From Paractinoplanes aksuensis (lineage in GTDB: Bacteria > Actinomycetota > Actinomycetes > Mycobacteriales > Micromonosporaceae), in contig NZ_JAMYJR010000003.1 of assembly GCF_024137025.1 (NCBI RefSeq), forward strand, positions 124,001 to 188,000: a DNA stretch of 64,000 nucleotides, given 5' to 3'. This document shows positions 61,699-64,000 of the stretch, one piece after another; positions within the stretch are counted from its first letter, which is position 1; every line of letters starts with the position of its first letter. The notes under the pieces were generated by a model. The model was not told the DNA's origin and did not search any database. It saw nothing but the letters and a program-made list of their open reading frames with translations. The translations under genes and the position numbers were made by a program.

Positions 61699-62817
61699 TC
61701 AGATGCCTCCCACGAAGCGTCCCGGTGCGAACCGGTGGTCCGGATCGAACTGGTCCTTGATCCGGCGCATCACCGCGAGCCCCGGCACCGGCCCCCACAT
61801 GTCGAGGATGTCGCGCACGTCGGCCGGCGCGGTCAGCACCACGGCATGCCCGCCGCTGCGCACACACTGGGCCCGCAGCCGTTCGACCTCGGTGATGTCG
61901 TGGGCCGCGGCATAGAGCACCCCTGTCCCGGCCGACCCGCGCAGCGTCGACCCCGATTCGATCAGCCCCGGCACCATCGACAGCGGCACCGACAGCTTCA
62001 TCCCGATCTCGTCCGCCGTCCACGGGTCGCGGCCCCACCACCCGGGCGCGGCCTCGCTCACCTCGCCGGCCAGCAACTTCTCGAGCAGACCAGACCTTTC
62101 CCGTACGCCGCCCGGCGTGCCTTCGAGCAGCACGGCCAGCTCGCCCGTGGCGGTGTCGATCTCGATCGCGGTCGGCGCCACCTGGGCGGCCAGGATCGCC
62201 GGCACGGCCTGAGCCGGTGCCGTCGTGCGCACGTACGCCGCAGCGGCCGGCCGCGGATGCAGCCGGAACACGCATTCGGTGATCAGCCCGAGCGTCCCGT
62301 ACGACCCGGTGTAGAGCTTGCCCAGGTCGTAGCCCGCGACGTTCTTGACCACCTTGCCGCCCGCCTTGGCCACCACCCCGTCGGGCCGGACGACGGTGAT
62401 GCCGATCAGTAGGTCACGTGCCGTGCCGTAGTGCAGCCGCCGCGGCCCACTGGCCCCGGTCGCCACCACCCCGCCGACGGTCGCCCCCGGCGCGGCGTCG
62501 ATGGCCAGCTGCTGATCACCGAGCGCGAGCTCGTCGAGCGGCGTGCCCGCGCCGAGCACGGTGATCAGGTCACCCGCCGCATGCTCGACCACCCCGGCCA
62601 GCCGCCGCGTGTCGATGATCAGGTCGAGCGCCCGCGGGGAAGGCCCCCAATGAATCTTGGTGCCGCCACCCCGCACGACCACGGTCAGGTCACCAGCCGC
62701 CGCGACCAGCGCCGCCGCCTCGGCCGTCGAGGCCGGTGAGGCGACCAGCCGCGCCGGCACCCCACCGACATGGTCGTCGTCCCCGGCCGGCCGGGTCAGC
62801 TCGTCGAGCGCCCCCAT
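61699..62817 (-). CDS. glcE: glycolate oxidase subunit GlcE, FAD-binding
   Basis: The 372-residue protein has an FAD-binding_4 (PCMH) domain: VVVRGGGTKIHWGPSPRALD, GDQQLAIDAAPGATVGGVVA and VVKNVAGYDLGKLYTGSYGT. It ends FDPDHRFAPGRFVGG, the usual end of GlcE. It is the second flavin subunit of glycolate oxidase. The ATG at 62817 overlaps, as TGATG, the stop of a short repeat-coding frame lying between it and glcD. glcF follows after 19 bp. Confidence 0.93.
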   Translation of the reverse strand: MGALDELTRPAGDDDHVGGVPARLVASPASTAEAAALVAAAGDLTVVVRGGGTKIHWGPSPRALDLIIDTRRLAGVVEHAAGDLITVLGAGTPLDELALGDQQLAIDAAPGATVGGVVATGASGPRRLHYGTARDLLIGITVVRPDGVVAKAGGKVVKNVAGYDLGKLYTGSYGTLGLITECVFRLHPRPAAAAYVRTTAPAQAVPAILAAQVAPTAIEIDTATGELAVLLEGTPGGVRERSGLLEKLLAGEVSEAAPGWWGRDPWTADEIGMKLSVPLSMVPGLIESGSTLRGSAGTGVLYAAAHDITEVERLRAQCVRSGGHAVVLTAPADVRDILDMWGPVPGLAVMRRIKDQFDPDHRFAPGRFVGGI

Positions 62818-63095
62818 CAGAACCTCCCGGCCAGGACGCCGCCGGCGGTGGGCGGGTCGACCTGCCCGATCGGGATGACGGAGGCGGCGGACGTGTCGAC
62901 GTCCCCGACCGAAACGCCGGGGGCGGTGAATGGGCCGAGGCCGCTGGCCCGGGCGCGGGGAGGGGTGAGCGGGTCGAGGTTGCCGGGTCGCGCGGACGGA
63001 GGGGGGAGCGCACTGCGGTCGCCGGCCCAGTTGGGGGAGGGGGTGAGCACGCCGAGGCCGCCGAACAGGGCGCGGGAGACGATGAGCGCGCCCAT
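62817..63095 (-). CDS. 92-codon repeat ORF coupled between glcD and glcE
   Basis: The frame starts with MGALIVSRALFGGLGV on a TGATG overlap with the glcD stop and ends on a TGATG overlap with the glcE start. Its body is six diverged 13-residue units encoded by 39-bp repeats, such as LTPSPNWAGDRSA, LPPPSARPGNLDP, LTPPRARASGLGP and FTAPGVSVGDVDT. Its first codons (ATGGGCGCGCTC) resemble those of glcE (ATGGGGGCGCTC). It may be a real small protein, a linker that keeps ribosomes coupled, or a by-product of repeat expansion. No family is recognised. Confidence 0.45.
   Translation of the reverse strand: MGALIVSRALFGGLGVLTPSPNWAGDRSALPPPSARPGNLDPLTPPRARASGLGPFTAPGVSVGDVDTSAASVIPIGQVDPPTAGGVLAGRF
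62850..63083 (+). repeat. six 39-bp tandem repeats at glcD-glcE junction
   Basis: Units start at 62850, 62889, 62928, 62967, 63006 and 63045. On the plus strand most read G(A/G)(G/A)CGGGTCGAGGTTGCCG-like at the start and G-rich at the end, ending in GGGGGT, GGGGT or similar. They are diverged but keep the length exactly at 39 bp. Confidence 0.85.
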
Positions 63096-64000
63096 CAAAA
63101 AACTTCCACGCCTGGGAAGCGGGCCGCGAGGTCGCCGCCGGGGCGCTCGCCGCACAAGCGGGGTGCCGGGAAGACCTTGCCCGGGTTGGACAGGTGGTCG
63201 GGGTCGAAGGCGCAGCGCACCAGCTGCATCGTGTCGAGGTCGTCCTCGCCGTACATGCGGGGCATGTATTTCGCCTTGTCCAGGCCCACGCCGTGCTCGC
63301 CGGTGATCGAGCCGCCGTACTCGATGCAGAGGTCGATGATCGCGCCGGAGACCGTCTCGGCCCGCTCGGCCTCGCCCTCGACCCGGGCGTCGAACAGCAC
63401 CAGGGGGTGCAGGTTGCCGTCGCCCGCATGGAAGACGTTGGCCACCCGGACGCCGTGCGAGTCGGCCACGTCGCTGATGCGGCGCAGCACCTCGGGCAGC
63501 GCGGTGCGGGGGATCACCCCGTCCTGCACGATGTAGTCGGGGCTGATCCGGCCGACCGCGGCGAAGGCCGACTTGCGGCCCTTCCAGAACAGGGCGCGTT
63601 CCGCCTCGTCGGCCGCGATGCGGATCTCGAACGCGCCCTCGCCCCGGCACAGCGCGGTGACCTCGGTGAACTGGGCCTCGACCTCGGGGGCGGGCCCGTC
63701 GAGCTCGACGATCAGCACGGCCGCCGCCCCCGGCGGATAACCACAGGCGACAGCGGCCTCGGCCGCCTCGATGGCCAGCGCGTCCATCATCTCGATGGCG
63801 GCCGGCACCACCCCGGCCGCGATGATCGCCGAGGTGGCCGCCCCGGCCGCGTCGATGCTGGGGAAGGCCGCGAGCAGCGTGCGCACCGACTCGGGCAACC
63901 GGGTCAGTTTGACCGTCACCTCGGTCGCCACGCCGAGCGTGCCCTCGGACCCGACGAACGCGCCGATCAGGTCGTAACCCGGCGGGTCGAGGGCCCGGCC
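63095..64000 (-). CDS. glcD: glycolate oxidase subunit GlcD, C-terminal part
   Basis: The gene runs off the right edge; 301 codons are present. The visible part begins in the FAD-binding domain (GYDLIGAFVGSEGTLGVATE) and continues through the FAD-oxidase C-terminal domain: FWKGRKSAFAAVGRISPDYI, VANVFHAGDGNLHPLVLFDA and the closing GGSITGEHGVGLDKAKYMPR. GlcD is the catalytic flavoprotein of glycolate oxidase (a D-lactate dehydrogenase relative). Its stop overlaps the start of the 92-codon repeat ORF, which in turn overlaps glcE. Confidence 0.93.
   Translation of the reverse strand, partial: GRALDPPGYDLIGAFVGSEGTLGVATEVTVKLTRLPESVRTLLAAFPSIDAAGAATSAIIAAGVVPAAIEMMDALAIEAAEAAVACGYPPGAAAVLIVELDGPAPEVEAQFTEVTALCRGEGAFEIRIAADEAERALFWKGRKSAFAAVGRISPDYIVQDGVIPRTALPEVLRRISDVADSHGVRVANVFHAGDGNLHPLVLFDARVEGEAERAETVSGAIIDLCIEYGGSITGEHGVGLDKAKYMPRMYGEDDLDTMQLVRCAFDPDHLSNPGKVFPAPRLCGERPGGDLAARFPGVEVF

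Overview
The window comes from a very GC-rich actinomycete, most likely a member of the Micromonosporaceae such as Actinoplanes. That placement is inferred from GC-biased codons, frequent GTG starts, many leaderless promoters, an actinobacterial GlgC/GlgA pair, a mycothiol-type reductase homologue, secreted CBM2 enzymes with Pro/Thr linkers, and CebR-like operators. No rRNA, tRNA, CRISPR array, transposase or prophage was seen. The DNA looks like chromosomal accessory/metabolic sequence.

Layout. 1-4.7 kb: end of a DUF4331 gene, a small protein, an AraC regulator, then divergent glgC and glgA for glycogen synthesis. 4.7-12.3 kb: a frameshifted FAD oxidoreductase, a secreted GHL10-type glycosidase, a divergent SDR/AraC pair, small proteins, a TMEM175-type channel and a lipoprotein. 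12.4-16.7 kb: an operon of a PEP-synthase-like enzyme, a membrane protein and a TetR regulator. 17.3-24.6 kb: an AraC regulator divergent from an alpha-L-rhamnosidase/sugar ABC importer operon. 24.6-30.4 kb: GH5 glycosidase, zinc alcohol dehydrogenase, HNH nuclease, HAD-like protein, His-rich microprotein, and a MerR/old-yellow-enzyme pair. 30.4-36.5 kb: a large SF1 helicase-nuclease and a WD40 protein. 36.5-47 kb: Sua5, several oxidoreductases, a peptide transporter, a methyltransferase, a nitroreductase homologue, an orphan xylose-type binding protein and a secreted repeat protein. 47-55 kb: monooxygenase/IclR/amidohydrolase/alcohol dehydrogenase group, MMPL exporter, smpB and an LLM oxidoreductase. 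55.5-59 kb: two divergent CBM2 enzymes (SGNH esterase and PL11 rhamnogalacturonan lyase) sharing a control region with two CebR-like operators. 59-64 kb: VOC protein, a broken TIR gene, and the glycolate oxidase genes glcD-glcE-glcF.

Functional links. The PL11 lyase, the SGNH esterase, the GH78 rhamnosidase and its ABC importer form a plausible rhamnogalacturonan-I route. The lyase cuts the backbone outside the cell, the esterase could remove acetyl groups, and the importer and rhamnosidase take up and trim the products. The importer has no ATPase gene here, as expected if a shared MsiK-type ATPase is used.

The most unusual feature of the window is short tandem repeats, both between genes and inside otherwise ordinary genes. 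Units of 15, 18/36, 33, 39 and 72 bp, all multiples of three, sit in or beside reading frames. Units of about 46 and 83 bp are intergenic. One family is a 22-bp palindrome: three copies interrupt an oxidoreductase gene and a fourth lies 50 kb away.
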